From Entonaema liquescens (taxonomy: Eukaryota > Ascomycota > Sordariomycetes > Xylariales > Xylariaceae), in the NCBI GenBank assembly GCA_902805475.1, contig CADCSX010000004.1, forward strand, positions 1-23,789: DNA of 23,789 nt, written 5' to 3'. Each line of letters begins with the position of its first letter. The stretch's first letter is position 1. The notes under the pieces are model-generated. The model saw only the letters and a list, made by a program, of their open reading frames with translations, was not told the DNA's origin and searched no databases. Positions 10,921-21,834 of this stretch are shown piece after piece. The position numbers and the translations under genes are program-made.

Positions 10921-12000
10921 ATATAAAAAAATTAAAGAAATTAAATAAATAGTTTTTTTTAATAATAAAATTAATATATTAAATATAAATATAATAAATT
11001 AAAAATTAATTTATTTTGTATTAAAAATAAATTTAAAAATTTAATTATTTATAAAATATAATATATTTTATTAATTTTAAATATTATAATAAATAATTTT
11101 AAATATATTTAATTTATTTTATTATATTAAATAATAATATTAAATTATTTTAAAAATTCTTTATTATAATAATTTTATAATATTTAATAAATATAATTTT
11201 TATAAATATTAAAATTTTTAAATAATTATTTATTATAATTATTTATTATTAAATTTTATAATTAATAATTTTTATTATTTAAATTATTTAATTATTTTTA
11301 AGAAATAAATAATGTAATATAATTTAATTAAATTATAATAATTAATTATTTTTATAATATAATTTATTAAAAGTTTTATAATATTTAATTTAAAAAATTT
11401 TAATGGTTAAAAAGATAATATTATAAATTATAACGTTATATAAATAAATTAATTTAAATTTATTTTAAAATAAATTTAAAATTATAATAAAAATATATAT
11501 ATAATAATAAAAAAATAGTAAAATTTTAATAAAAATAAATATATAGATGATGAAATATTAATAATTATTTTTATAATATAATAGAAAGAATATATAAATA
11601 AGAAAAATATATAAATATATAAAATAAATTAATTTAATTTGGATAATATTTAATTAATTTTAATATTAATTATTAATAAATTTAAAAAATATTAAAAACA
11701 TATTTTATTATTTTATAAATTTTGTTTAAAATATAATTTATTTAAAATAATTGAATTTTTAAATTTAATTAAAATAAATTAATAATTATTTAAAATTTTA
11801 TTATATTAATAAATAAAAGCGTTTTTAATTAATATAAAATAGTATAAAATTGTAAATAATTATTGATTTAATAATATAATTATTTTTATAATATTTAAAA
11901 TAAAAGTAATAAAAATCTTGTAAATATATAAAAATAAAAGAAAATAAAGTTTTGATATATTATTAAATTAAATTGAATATTTTTTAATAATAATTAATTT

Positions 12001-12105
12001 TTATTAATTTATTATTTTTTAAAATTGGAAAATTCTTATTTTTTAAATGAATTATTTTAAAGTTTTAAAAGATGTAAACTTTGTAAAATCGGATATAAAA
12101 ATTGT
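12001..12105 (+). pseudogene. Possible coding relic with a Cys cluster, unknown function
   Basis: 35 codons with a single TAA in one + frame, ending FKRCKLCKIGYKNC at 12064-12105. The pattern is C-x2-C-x3-Y-x2-C, and Tyr (TAT) could be a former His (CAT), which would give a compact CCHC-type zinc site. This is not the standard retroviral knuckle spacing (C-x2-C-x4-H-x4-C). It is followed by Lys/Asn-rich codons up to the T-rich tract. The position between pol and the 3' LTR is unusual for a nucleocapsid. Could also be chance in low-complexity DNA. Confidence 0.3.
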
Positions 12106-12287
12106 TAAATAAAATAATATTTATAAAATTAAAAATATTAAAATTTTAAAAAAAGTGGTTACGTTTATAAAATTAAATAAAATAAAAGAAATAAGGAAAA
12201 AGATAATAATAATAATATTTTATAAATTAATAAAGTTTAAATAAAATTTATAAAAAGTAAAAAATTAATTAAAGATAAATAATCGGT

Positions 12288-12425
12288 TGTATTTTTTTTT
12301 TTTTTTATAACGTTTTTTCTTTTTTTTATTGTATTTTTTACATTTTTTATTACGTTTTCCCCGTTTTTTATTATGCCTTTTTTTTTTTATGCCTTTTTGT
12401 TTTTTATTATATTTTTTATCTTTTA
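12288..12425 (+). repeat. T-rich imperfect tandem repeat
   Basis: Runs of T broken at about 17-20 base steps by ATTACG, CCCCG, ATTATGCC, TTATGCC and ATTATA. It looks like a decayed minisatellite or a former Ser/Pro/Ala-rich coding repeat whose C residues became T. It is the most pyrimidine-biased stretch of the window and still keeps a CCCC run. Confidence 0.5.
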
Positions 12426-12612
12426 AATAATTAATGGAATAATATTTAGTTAAATTTAAATTTTAATATTATAAATTTATTATAAAAAATTTAAATTAAT
12501 TAATTGAATTAAAAGAATTATATATTATTTTAATTTAAAATTTTATTTTAATTATAATTATAATAATAAATTTAATAAAAATATAAAAAAGTTTAATTAT
12601 TTTAATTAGTAA

Positions 12613-12629
12613 TTTCATAATTTATGAAA
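12613..12629. repeat. Short inverted repeat (TTTCAT / ATGAAA)
   Basis: A 6-bp stem with a 5-base loop in the post-pol region. Small inverted repeats are frequent by chance at this composition; no role is assigned. Confidence 0.3.
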
Positions 12630-12730
12630 AGTAATAAATTAAAGAAATTGAAATAATTTAAATATCTTAAATAGAAATTTTGTTTTTAAAAGTTAAGGTG
12701 GTAGTTTAATTAAGTATTTTGAAAAATGTG

Positions 12731-12772
12731 GTAGATTTGTTAGATAATGAAGATGAAGATAAGGAAAAAGAA
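12731..12772 (+). pseudogene. Acidic coding-like stretch before the 3' LTR
   Basis: Reads VDLLDNEDEDKEKE in one + frame, then TAA, then VVKLIK and VLIPK. The frame is the same residue class as the integrase frame, but 1.8 kb downstream. The GAT/GAA/AAG codons are exceptionally G-rich for this window, which argues for retained coding sequence rather than drift. Perhaps the C-terminus of an additional protein of the element. No family recognised. Confidence 0.35.
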
Positions 12773-12893
12773 TAAGTGGTTAAATTAATTAAATAATAAG
12801 TGCTGATACCAAAATTTTTAATAAAAAATGTTAAGTAAAAACGTTATAATTTAAGATTTTAAAAAAATATAAAGATATATTTAAAAAATTTTT

Positions 12894-12909
12894 AAAAAAG
12901 AAGGAATAA
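12894..12909 (+). other. Polypurine tract candidate
   Basis: AAAAAAGAAGGAA followed by TAA sits directly before the TGTT start of the 3' LTR. The position and purine content fit the primer site for plus-strand synthesis and support the + orientation of the element. Confidence 0.7.
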
Positions 12910-13055
12910 TGTTAAACATAATTTAATATATATTTATAAAATTAAAATTTAATGTAAAATTTAATATATAATTATAAATTAAAATTTAATAAATCTTTAA
13001 TTTATTAAATTTTAAAAAAATCAACTTTAATTTTATTTTATAAAATTGCTTTATA
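12910..13055 (+). repeat. 3' LTR (146 bp)
   Basis: Keeps the canonical TGTTA start lost in the 5' copy; ends TTATA. The same TATA-like block (TTTTATAAAA) is present near the end. Compared with the 5' LTR it has lost more G (for example GTAAGATTAAAG became ATAAAATTAAAA) while keeping a few C absent from the other, so the two LTRs were mutated independently. Confidence 0.85.
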
Positions 13056-13060
13056 AATAT
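13056..13060 (+). repeat. Right target-site duplication AATAT
   Basis: Exact copy of 3777-3781, directly after the 3' LTR. Together they place the insertion boundaries to the base. Confidence 0.7.
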
Positions 13061-16000
13061 GGAAATATAATAAAAATAAATTATATAAAAGTAATAAAAA
13101 TAATTTTATATGATTAAATATATTATTTAATTTATTAAAGTAGTAAAATTTTAATAAAATATAATAATATATAATATAAATATATAATAAAAATTAAAAA
13201 TAAATGAAAATGGGTTAAATTTTCTTTAATAAAAATATAATTTTTATCCGAAAATTTATTAAAAAATAATATTAATAATATTTTAATTATAATAAGTTAA
13301 ATATATAAGTGTAATAAAGTAAAAATAATAATAATAATAATAATAATATTTAAATATATAAAAATAATATTAATTATTATAAAAAATATTATTATTAAAA
13401 TAAATAATATATATTAAATTAATATTTATTTTTTTAATAAAAAAATAATAAAGATATTAAATTATATATTATTTATTATAATATAAATAATATAATAAAT
13501 TAAATTATAATTAATATTTTTATTATAAAAAATAAAAGATTATAATAAAAAAATATATTTTTTATTATATTTAAAATATAAAATATTTATAATAATTCTT
13601 TTTATTATTTTAAATATTATAAAAATAAAAAATAATAATATTAATTTAATTTAAAATATTTTTAATAATAAATTTTTAAATTACATAAAATAAAATTAAT
13701 AAATAAAAAAATAGAAATATTTAAAATAAAAATAATAAAAATGGAAAAAATAAATTATGAAATTTTTATAATAATTTAATATAATTTTATTATAAAATAA
13801 TTTTAATTTTAATATTATAAATTAATATTTTTATTATATAAATAATATTTTAATTATTTTATTTTATAATTAGAAATAATAAATTAATTTATTAAATATT
13901 TATTTATATATTATTATAAATTAATTATATAAAATAGTTTTTTTTAATTATTATTATTATTTTTATTTATTATTATTAAACTTTAATTATATAAAAAAAA
14001 TAAAAATTTTATAATATTTATAATTATGGTTAAATAAATAATTAAATATTAAATTAAATAAATTAAATATTTATAATATTATAATATATAATAATTTAAA
14101 AGTAAATTCGTATTTAAAAATGTTATAAATAATTTATTTTAAAATAAAACTTTATAATTTATAAATAATAATAATATAAAAAATTATTAAAAAAAATTAT
14201 ACTTTAATTTAAATTATTTTATAAAAAATAAATTTTTAATATATATATTCAATTTAAATAACAAAATTATTATAATTATTATAAAATTTATTATTATTAA
14301 AAAATATAAAAAAATTTTTTTATATTTATTAAAAATTATTATTATAATTTTTAAAAATTTATAATTTATATTAATTTTTTTAATTTATAATATATTATAA
14401 ATATAATTTTAAATATTATTAATTAAATTAATTTAATTTTAAATATTTTAAATTATTATAATTTTATATTTAATATAAAAAAAAAAGATTTAAATAAGTT
14501 TTTAATAATTTAAGAATTTATTTATATTATTTTAAAATTATTATTTATTAAATTAATATTAATTATAAAAATAGTTAAATTTATTATATAATTTTACTTA
14601 TAAATATTCATTTATTTTTTTAAAAATTTTTTTATTTTATTAATATAATATAATATTTAAAAAAATAAAATATATAAATAAATAGTAAATATTTTTTTTA
14701 ATTATTTTATTATTTTTTAAAATATTATTTACTATAAATAATAACTTTTATAAAATTAAAAATAATTAAAAAAAATTATTAATAATAATTATATTTAACT
14801 TTTTAAAATATTTATTATAATAATTTAAAAAAAATTTACTAAAATACTTATTTATTTAATTAAAAATCTAAAACTTAAATATATCTTTTTTATTAATTAT
14901 TAAATAATAAATCTTATTAAAAAAATAATATAATATTTTTAATATTATTAGATTATTAATTATAAATTAATAATTTTAATTAATTAAAAAATATAAAATT
15001 AAATATAAAATTTATTTTATAATAAAATTATTAATTATATTAATAAATATAATTTATATAATAAATAATTTATAAAATATAATAGTTATTTATAAATATA
15101 AAAAAGAAATATTAATAAAATAAAATTTTTTAATTTTTTTTTGCTCTTAAATTAAATAGAAAAAAAAATAATATAATATTATTTTTTTAACTTTTTTAAT
15201 AATAATTTATTATTATATTGTAGATTACGTGTTATTTTTTATTTAAAATATTTTAAATTTTTAAAAGTAATTACGTAACGTTAAAATTTTTTTAAATTTA
15301 TTTTTTTAATTATTTTTAATAATTAAATAAAAAAAAACGTAAATATTTATATTAATTAATATAAATTAATTAATTATAATTTAAATCGATATTTTATTAA
15401 TTAAAAAAATTTAATTTTTTTTATTTAAAATTTAATTTTAAAATTATATATATTAATTTTTATTAATTTTTTAAAATAATTTTTATTTTGATTAAATTGT
15501 TTATTTTAAACTTATTTTCTTTAAGTTTTAAATTAAAATTTTTAATATTTTTATAATAATTATTTATATATTTATAAATTTATTAATATTGTAAATATAT
15601 TATTATATATATAAAAAACTTTAAATTTTTAATAAAAAAAATTATATATAATTATAATAAAAATAATTTAATATTAATTTTATATAATAAAAATCTTTAT
15701 ATTAAAAATATTTACGAATTAATTCATATTGTAGGAAATATATAAAAATATAACATTTTATAAAATATTATTATAATATTTATTTATTAATATTATATAA
15801 TATAAAATTCTATTATTTTAAAAATTTAAAATGTAATATTTTTTTTATAATTAATAAATATTTAAAATATTTTTTATATATATTTAATAATTATAAACGT
15901 TTATATCCTTTTTATATATTAATAAATACGGAATAAACATTAAGTAAATAATAATTTACGTTTTAATAAATTTAATTATTAATTTAAAAAAAAATTTAAA

Positions 16001-17080
16001 TAATATATAATAAATTTTTTAAATAAAATAATTTTTTTTAATTAATTTATTTATTAATTTCGATATAAATAATAATATTATATTATTATTTATAATATAA
16101 AGTAAAATATTAAGAATTAAATTTATATATATTATAATTTATTTTTTTTTTATTATAATATTTTATAATATATATAGTAATAGTTTTAATATTAATATAT
16201 AATAATATATTAATGTTTTTTAATTAATATAATAATATAAATTAATTATATTAATTTAAAATAAAATTATTTTTAATTGGTTTGAAAAATTATTATTTTT
16301 TTTTTAATTTAATTAAGGTAATTTTATTCTGTAATTTTTTAAAAGAATTAAAATCGTATTTAAGTTTAAGTAATTACTTTTTCTGTTTAATTTTTTTTAT
16401 TTTTTTTTATATATTTTTAAATAATAAATTATATTATAATAATATTTTTAATAATAATTAATAATACTATCTAATTATTTTTAAATAATTTACATAATTA
16501 AAAGATTAAAATTAAATAAATTTTTTATATTTTTATATTTAATAAATTTAAATATAAAATTTATAATAATAATATAATAATTTTATATTTTAATAAAATA
16601 AATTTAATTTTTTTTATTTATATTAAAATTAAATTTTAATTTATTTTAATTTAAATTATAATTATAGTTAAAATTATAACTTTACCATTTAAAATAATAC
16701 CATTAATTAATAAAATTATATTTTTATTAAAAAATAATTTTTTAAAATATTATAATTTTTAAATAAAAATATTATATAATAATATATAAATTTGTTTAAA
16801 GTAATTTGCGTAATATTATTATGTGATGTGGTTTATTAATTATTTTTTAAACTTTAAATTTTAATATATATTAATATAAATTTTATTAATAAAAATTAAT
16901 TAATGTTAAAATTATAAAAACGGATAATATATTTCAATAATATGTATATATTTTATATTTTTTATAATATTAATATTAAAATAACTGTGTTTTTTTTAAT
17001 ATATTAACATATTGTAATATTTAATTAAAGAATATTTATATTTTAAATTTATTAAAATTATTAAAAACTTTTTATAATTA
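13061..17080. other. Unassigned AT-only sequence right of the chromovirus
   Basis: About 4 kb with almost no G or C from 13.3 to 15.1 kb and no readable gene on either strand. From 15.1 kb onward isolated ACG/ACGT sites appear (15227, 15274-15279, 15336). A G- and C-containing patch at 16280-16395 (TGGTTTGAAAA ... CTGTTTAA) might be a coding relic of either strand but was not identified. It continues the target sequence into which the chromovirus inserted. Confidence 0.5.
13324..13347. repeat. (AAT)n microsatellite
   Basis: About eight uninterrupted AAT units. Similar shorter AAT runs occur throughout; this is the longest one noticed. Confidence 0.7.
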
Positions 17081-17530
17081 TAATTTTGTAATGGAAGTTA
17101 AATAATTTTTTTACATATAAAATTTAATATATTTTTTAATTTATTTACATATAAATATATTAAAAATAATATATGGGAAAATATGATGTTTAGTAAATTA
17201 TTTGTTATTTTAACGTATGGTAAAATTAATATGATTTTAATATTTCATTAAAAATTATCTTGGTTTTATAAAATTAATTAATTTATTAAAATATAATATA
17301 AAATAAATAAGAAAAAAAAATGTTTAAATTTAATTAAATTTATTTAACGAAATTTTATAAAAAGAAAATATAAGTATTTAATAAATTTTGTGGGGGTTAT
17401 AATTTTTAAATAAAATCTTATTATTATTATTGTTAAATTTATTTTAATAACGTATTTTTTTGTAAAAAAAATCTATTTTGGGTATATTAAATAAGGTATT
17501 TAATATGGTAACTTTATTATAAATATTATT
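17081..17530 (+). pseudogene. G-retaining block, possible coding relic
   Basis: Within an otherwise bare region this block keeps many G (TGGAAG, ATGGGAAAATATGATG, GTATGG, TTGTGGGGG, TTTTGGG, ATATGG) and few C, meaning that C-to-T dominated on this strand. One + frame reads MGKYDV followed by TAG and TAA stops near 17173; another reads INFVGVIIFK near 17381. Frames do not hold for long and no family was recognised. It could be the start of ORF1 of LINE copy 2, about 4 kb before its RT, by distance only. Confidence 0.25.
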
Positions 17531-18183
17531 GTTTTATATAAATTTATTTATTATAAAATTTTATTTAATATTAATATTTTTTAAATTTTTTAATTTATTA
17601 ATATTTAAATTATTAAATATAAATATATTTTTTAATAATAAATTTAAATTTTTTTAATTAATAATTAAATTATAATATTTAAAATAATTAATATAAAAAT
17701 AAATTAATTATTTTTAAATTATATATTTTTATATATGAAATTAAATATAAAATTATTAAATTATTTAAAATATTATTTTAAATTTATAAAAATAAAAGAT
17801 TATAATATTTAAATATTTAAAAAATAAAAGAAATTTATTATAAATATTTTTAATATTTTATAAAAAATAAATAATATAATTTTAATATTTATATTATTAA
17901 TTATAAATTTAAATAATAATGTTAAATTTTTATTTTTTATATTTCAATAAAATTAATAATAAATATATATAATATATCTATTTATATTAACATATATGTA
18001 AGTAATAAATTATTTTTTTAATAATAAAAAAATAAAAAAGTAAATAAAAATAAATTTTAAATTTAAATAATTTATTATTAAATAATAAAAAAGTTTATTT
18101 TATTATTTTTTATTATTTTTATAATAATATTTATTATAAATTTTATTAGTAGTAAATATAATATTAAATTAAGTTTGTTAATA

Positions 18184-18420
18184 ATATGGGTAAGAAATTA
18201 TTTTCATAGTTATTAAAATTTTATTAAATTTTTTTTTAATAATTATATTTTTTTCCGAAATAAAATAATTAAAAAAATTATTTATATATAAAGAAGAAGA
18301 TACGTTAAAAATAAGTAAAATTATTTATAAAAAATTATAAACATTATAAGCATATAATTTTTTAATAAAGTTATAAATATATAAAAAATAACTTTTATAA
18401 TATTTATCATTTTTAATTAA
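18184..18420 (+). pseudogene. Possible coding relic, unknown
   Basis: One + frame starts NMGKKLFS around 18184 and continues through Lys/Tyr/Phe-rich codons with TAA and TAG stops (for example FIKNYKHYKHIIF near 18321). The CAT and TGG-type remnants suggest a former protein. By distance it may be ORF1 of LINE copy 2. No domain recognised. Confidence 0.2.
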
Positions 18421-18512
18421 ACTTATATAATAATTAATAAAATTTTGAAAGTAATTTTTAAAATAATTTTTAAAATAACTTTAATAATTTATATTTAAAT
18501 TTACATTATTTA

Positions 18513-18596
18513 AATTTATTAATTAAATTAATTAAAAAAAACTTTTAAAATGTTAATTTATTAATTAAATTAATTAAATAAGATTTTTAAAACATT
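18513..18596. repeat. 42-bp tandem duplication
   Basis: AATTTATTAATTAAATTAAT at 18513 recurs at 18555, and both units end in a TTTTAAAA block (first followed by TGTT, second by CATT). Period 42. Just upstream, 18449-18478 carries a 15-base unit (TAATTTTTAAAA...) repeated twice. Confidence 0.7.
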
Positions 18597-18683
18597 ATTT
18601 AAAATGTCTTTTAAAACATTTTTTTAGATAACCTTTAATTTTAATTATGTATAAAAATTAAAGTAAATAATATAAATAAAAAT

Positions 18684-18700
18684 AACTTATTAAATAAGTT
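18684..18700. repeat. 8-bp perfect inverted repeat
   Basis: AACTTATT and AATAAGTT separated by one A. It could form a small hairpin, but with a one-base loop it is better seen as a near palindrome. No role is assigned. Confidence 0.4.
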
Positions 18701-19220
18701 TTTATAAAAAAATAATATAAATAAAATCTTTTTTACCGTAACATTAACTTATAAAATATTAAAAAAAATATATATAAAATTGCAATATTTAAAACAATAT
18801 TAAAAGTAATAAAACACTTAATTAATTTAAAATATAATTATTATCTAAACTTTAAATTCTAAATTATTTTTTTTAATAATTAAAAATTTAAATAAAAAAA
18901 ATATTTAACAAATTTAAAAATTTATTAAAATTTTAAATTAAAAAATAATTATTAAATTCTATATTAATTAAAAAAAAATTAATTATAAAAACTAAAAAAA
19001 AGTTATAAATATAAATAAAAAAAATAAAAAATAAAATAATATATTTTAAAATTAAGATATTTAATTAATTAATTATTACATATTATAAAAAAATAAAAAT
19101 AATAAATTATTATTTATAATATATTTTCTTTTAAAATTATTATTAATTAAATAATAAAATATAAATAATAAAATAGATTAAAAAACATTTTAATTATTAA
19201 ACTAAAATTAAAATATATTT

Positions 19221-19264
19221 TAATAAAAAAATTAATAATATTAAATAAAAAAATTAATAATATT
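19221..19264. repeat. 22-bp tandem duplication
   Basis: TAATAAAAAAATTAATAATA at 19221 is followed by a second unit at 19243, differing only in the first two bases. The near identity means the duplication is younger than the bulk of the mutation. Confidence 0.75.
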
Positions 19265-19441
19265 AAATAAATTTTATATAAAGTTATATTAAAATAAATT
19301 GTTATAAATATATTATTTATCAATTAATATATAAAAAATATATTTAATTATAAATATTTTAAAAAACTTTTAATTTTTAACATTCAAAAAACGTTATTAA
19401 TATTATTTATACTTTATCAATTACTTATATAATATTTATTA

Positions 19442-19465
19442 ATTGCTTTATTAATTACTTTATTA
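19442..19465. repeat. 12-bp tandem repeat ATTRCTTTATTA
   Basis: Two adjacent units (ATTGCTTTATTA, ATTACTTTATTA), with decayed units on both sides. Twelve bases is four codons, so this could be a former coding repeat on either strand. It lies in a C-keeping, G-poor patch (19.37-19.51 kb). Confidence 0.55.
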
Positions 19466-19673
19466 ATTTCCTATAATAATTTCCATTTTAAACAATATAA
19501 AACTTTAAAGCTTTATCTTAAATAAATAATAAGTAAAATATAATATATATATATAAATATAATATATAAAAAATAAAATTATATAAAAAATTAAATATAA
19601 AAATTATAATAATCTTTATTTAATTTAAAATAAAAATTATAATAAAATAAAAAAAAAAAAGAATAGAAAAATA

Positions 19674-19691
19674 ATATATATATATATATAA
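19674..19691. repeat. (AT)n microsatellite
   Basis: Nine uninterrupted AT units, followed by a mixed A-rich run. Confidence 0.7.
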
Positions 19692-20305
19692 ATTATAATA
19701 ATTTAAATAAAAAATTTTAAATATTTTTAAAAATAAGTTATATTATTTATGAAAACTTTATATTTATAATATTTAAAAAAATAAAAAATAAAATTTTAAA
19801 AAATAAAGTAAATAATATTATAAATTTAAAACCGTTTTTTTATTTATAAAAACGTTTTAAAAAGAAAACTTTAAAAAAATAATATATATAATAAATATAT
19901 CGAAAATAATATATATTTTTTAATATTATTTCTAATATTAATAATAATATTTATAATTAAATTAATTTTATTTAAATAAATAATTTATATATAAAAATAA
20001 AATAATAAAATAATTTAAATTTAATTATAATATAAAAATTATAATTTATAAAAATAAAATTATATAATTTATTAATTAATAATTATAAAATAATATAAAA
20101 AAATTAAAAATTATATAATTTATAATTAAAATTATAAATAATATAAAATAAATAAATAAAATAAAATATAATTAAATAATATATAAATTATATATTATAT
20201 GTAAATAATAATAATATAAATTGTTTATATAAAATTGGAAAAAGTATATAAAATATAATTTTTTTTAAAATGAATAGTAAAAAAAATAGAAAATATATTA
20301 TAATA

Positions 20306-20400
20306 AAAGATTTTAATATATATTATTTTATTTGGAATAAAGAAAATAAAATAATAAATAATTTATATATTTTATTAAAATTAATAAAATAATAATAATT
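20306..20400 (+). pseudogene. LINE endonuclease relic (GDFN motif)
   Basis: KDFNIYYFIWNKE at 20306-20344 matches the AP-type endonuclease block G-D-F-N-x-H-H-P-x-W of fungal LINEs: Gly became Lys, both His became Tyr and Pro became Phe, all by transitions. In functional elements this enzyme nicks the target DNA to start target-primed reverse transcription. It lies about 1.1 kb before the RT start, a plausible distance. The stretch to about 20400 (NLYILLKLI) fits the following helix. The substrate-binding His is lost, so it is dead. Confidence 0.75.
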
Positions 20401-21339
20401 AAATTTAATTATAGTAAAAAATTAATTTATAAAAATAATAAAAAATTAAAAAAATTTAATAATCAACTTAATATAAATAAATATAAAAATATTATATATA
20501 ATATTTTAAAAATTAAATTAAATAAAATTAAATTATAAAATATAATTAATTAAAATTATTATAAAAAATATTTAAAATAGATTTTATAAATTTTATAGAA
20601 AATATAAAGAATAAATATAAAAGAATTTTAATTTAGTAATAATAAAAGTAAAAATAAAAAAATGATTAATATTAAAGTTTTTTTTTAATTTTAAAAAATT
20701 AAATTTTTATATTAATTATATAATAAAAAAATTTTAAAAAACAATAAATTTAATAATATTAAAATAGAAAGTAATTTTATTTATAACGGTTAAATAATAA
20801 ATTAAATAAATTATTAAAATAAAAAAAAAGGTTTTATTTAAAGAAAAGAAATAATAAAATATAAAGATAATATAAGATTAAAAATGGAGTATTAATGTAA
20901 TAAAATATATTATAAAGTAATATAAAAGTAAAAAGAATTTAATAGAAAATAATAATAAAATGTTAAAAATAATAAATTTTATAAAAGTTAAAAAATAAAT
21001 TTAATTTAAAATTAACAAATTAATATAAAAATAAAATTGTTTTAATATTAAAGAAAATATAAATAAATAATTATAAGTAATTATTTATATATAAAAATAA
21101 AATATATTTTAAATAAAGTTTTTTTAAATTTAAATTTAAATTTTATAAATATAATTTTAATAAAATATTTAATAAAAATTTATAATTAATAATTATATAA
21201 AATAAACAATAATTAAAAATATATTAATAGTTATAAAAATAAAAAAATTTAAAAAAATAAAATATTAATAAAATTTTTATATAAATATAATAAATTATTA
21301 TTTAAATTAAAAATTAAATTTTTTTTTTTTTAAATATAT

Positions 21340-21787
21340 ATAAATTAATAATATTATTAAATATTTTAAAAATAATAAAAAATAATAATATTATAAATAA
21401 TATTTTTTTAAAAATAAATAAATAATAAAAATATAAATTAATAGAAATAATTATTAAAATAATAATAGAAATAATATATTTAATATAAAAAATAAAATAA
21501 AAATATTATTATTATAATTTAATATAATAAAATATTTAATTATATTATTTTAAAAAATTATTATATATTTTAGAAAAAAAAGTTTTTAAATAAGTAATAA
21601 AATAGATTAAAATTATTTAAAAATAAAAAATATAGTTGATATTTAAAAGTAAATTTAATTTAAAAATAAATTTTTAAATAAATATTTTATAAAAATCTTT
21701 ATTATTTTTTATTTTATTTATTTATATATATTAATATTTTATAAAAAATTTAAAAAAAAATATTTATAATTAATTTTATAAATAATA
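21340..21787 (+). pseudogene. LINE reverse transcriptase, copy 2, 5' part
   Basis: Aligned with copy 1. LIILLNIL near 21347 is still visible, but the following GKVIEK is reduced by G-to-A and a small deletion. NIL-stop-KSLLFFILFI at 21681-21722 preserves the GIPQGSPLxPILFI block better than copy 1, including TCT for Ser. FINNINLI at 21775-21798 is the catalytic FVDD box with both Asp lost. The SINE target duplication (21788-21801) begins two bases after this box. Confidence 0.8.
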
Positions 21788-21801
21788 TAAATTTAATAAT
21801 A
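21788..21801. repeat. Left target-site duplication of the SINE (14 bp)
   Basis: TAAATTTAATAATA, repeated exactly at 22577-22590. Copy 1 of the LINE has this sequence once (about 1036-1049), which is the empty site. The length fits LINE-mediated insertion. Confidence 0.85.
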
Positions 21802-21834
21802 TTTATTTATTTATTTATTTATTTTTATTTTATT
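21802..21834 (-). repeat. SINE 3' tail, (TAAA)n
   Basis: Five TTTA units on the + strand (21802-21821), followed by TTTTATTTTATTA. On the minus strand this is the A-rich 3' terminus next to the target duplication. Confidence 0.8.

Larger units (their letters stand above)
10960..12893 (+). other. Post-pol region of the chromovirus, about 1.9 kb, partly coding-like
   Basis: Typical chromoviruses reach the 3' LTR soon after the chromodomain; here 1.9 kb intervenes. 10.96-11.9 kb is nearly pure A/T with no recognised content. From 12.0 kb codon-like structure returns: a cysteine-containing frame (12001-12105), a T-rich repetitive tract (12288-12425) and an acidic stretch (12731-12772). It may be an extra gene, an old nested insertion, or a long 3' untranslated region. 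No flanking duplication of an insertion was found. Confidence 0.5.
3782..13055 (+). mobile_element. Ty3/gypsy chromovirus, complete but RIP-degraded (9.27 kb)
   Basis: LTR retrotransposon with all structural landmarks on one strand: 145-bp 5' LTR, primer-binding-site candidate, long leader/gag/protease region, RT (8041-8760), RNase H (about 8821-9090), integrase (9782-10690), chromodomain (about 10740-10920), purine tract and 146-bp 3' LTR, bounded by AATAT. The order RT-RH-IN places it in Ty3/gypsy, and the C-terminal chromodomain makes it a chromovirus. In-frame stops by the dozen and lost catalytic residues make it dead. At 9.27 kb it is longer than most fungal gypsy elements known to me. 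The excess lies before RT (about 4 kb) and after the chromodomain (about 1.9 kb), so either extra coding capacity or nested insertions must be considered. Confidence 0.9.

Noticed and set aside
11540..11570. A frame reading YIDDEILI, resembling the catalytic box of a reverse transcriptase
   Set aside because: The element's real RT box is at 8413, in a long consistent frame with all neighbouring blocks. This one has intact Asp codons in a region where almost all G is lost, lies after the integrase and chromodomain, and no other RT block flanks it.
3782..13055. Copia-type element, suggested at first by the TGTTA start and short LTRs
   Set aside because: Domain order is RT, RNase H, integrase, chromodomain, which is Ty3/gypsy; the integrase blocks match gypsy, not copia.
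14000..14600. Many palindromes and possible hairpins in A/T-only sequence
   Set aside because: With two letters dominating, inverted repeats of this length are expected by chance everywhere.
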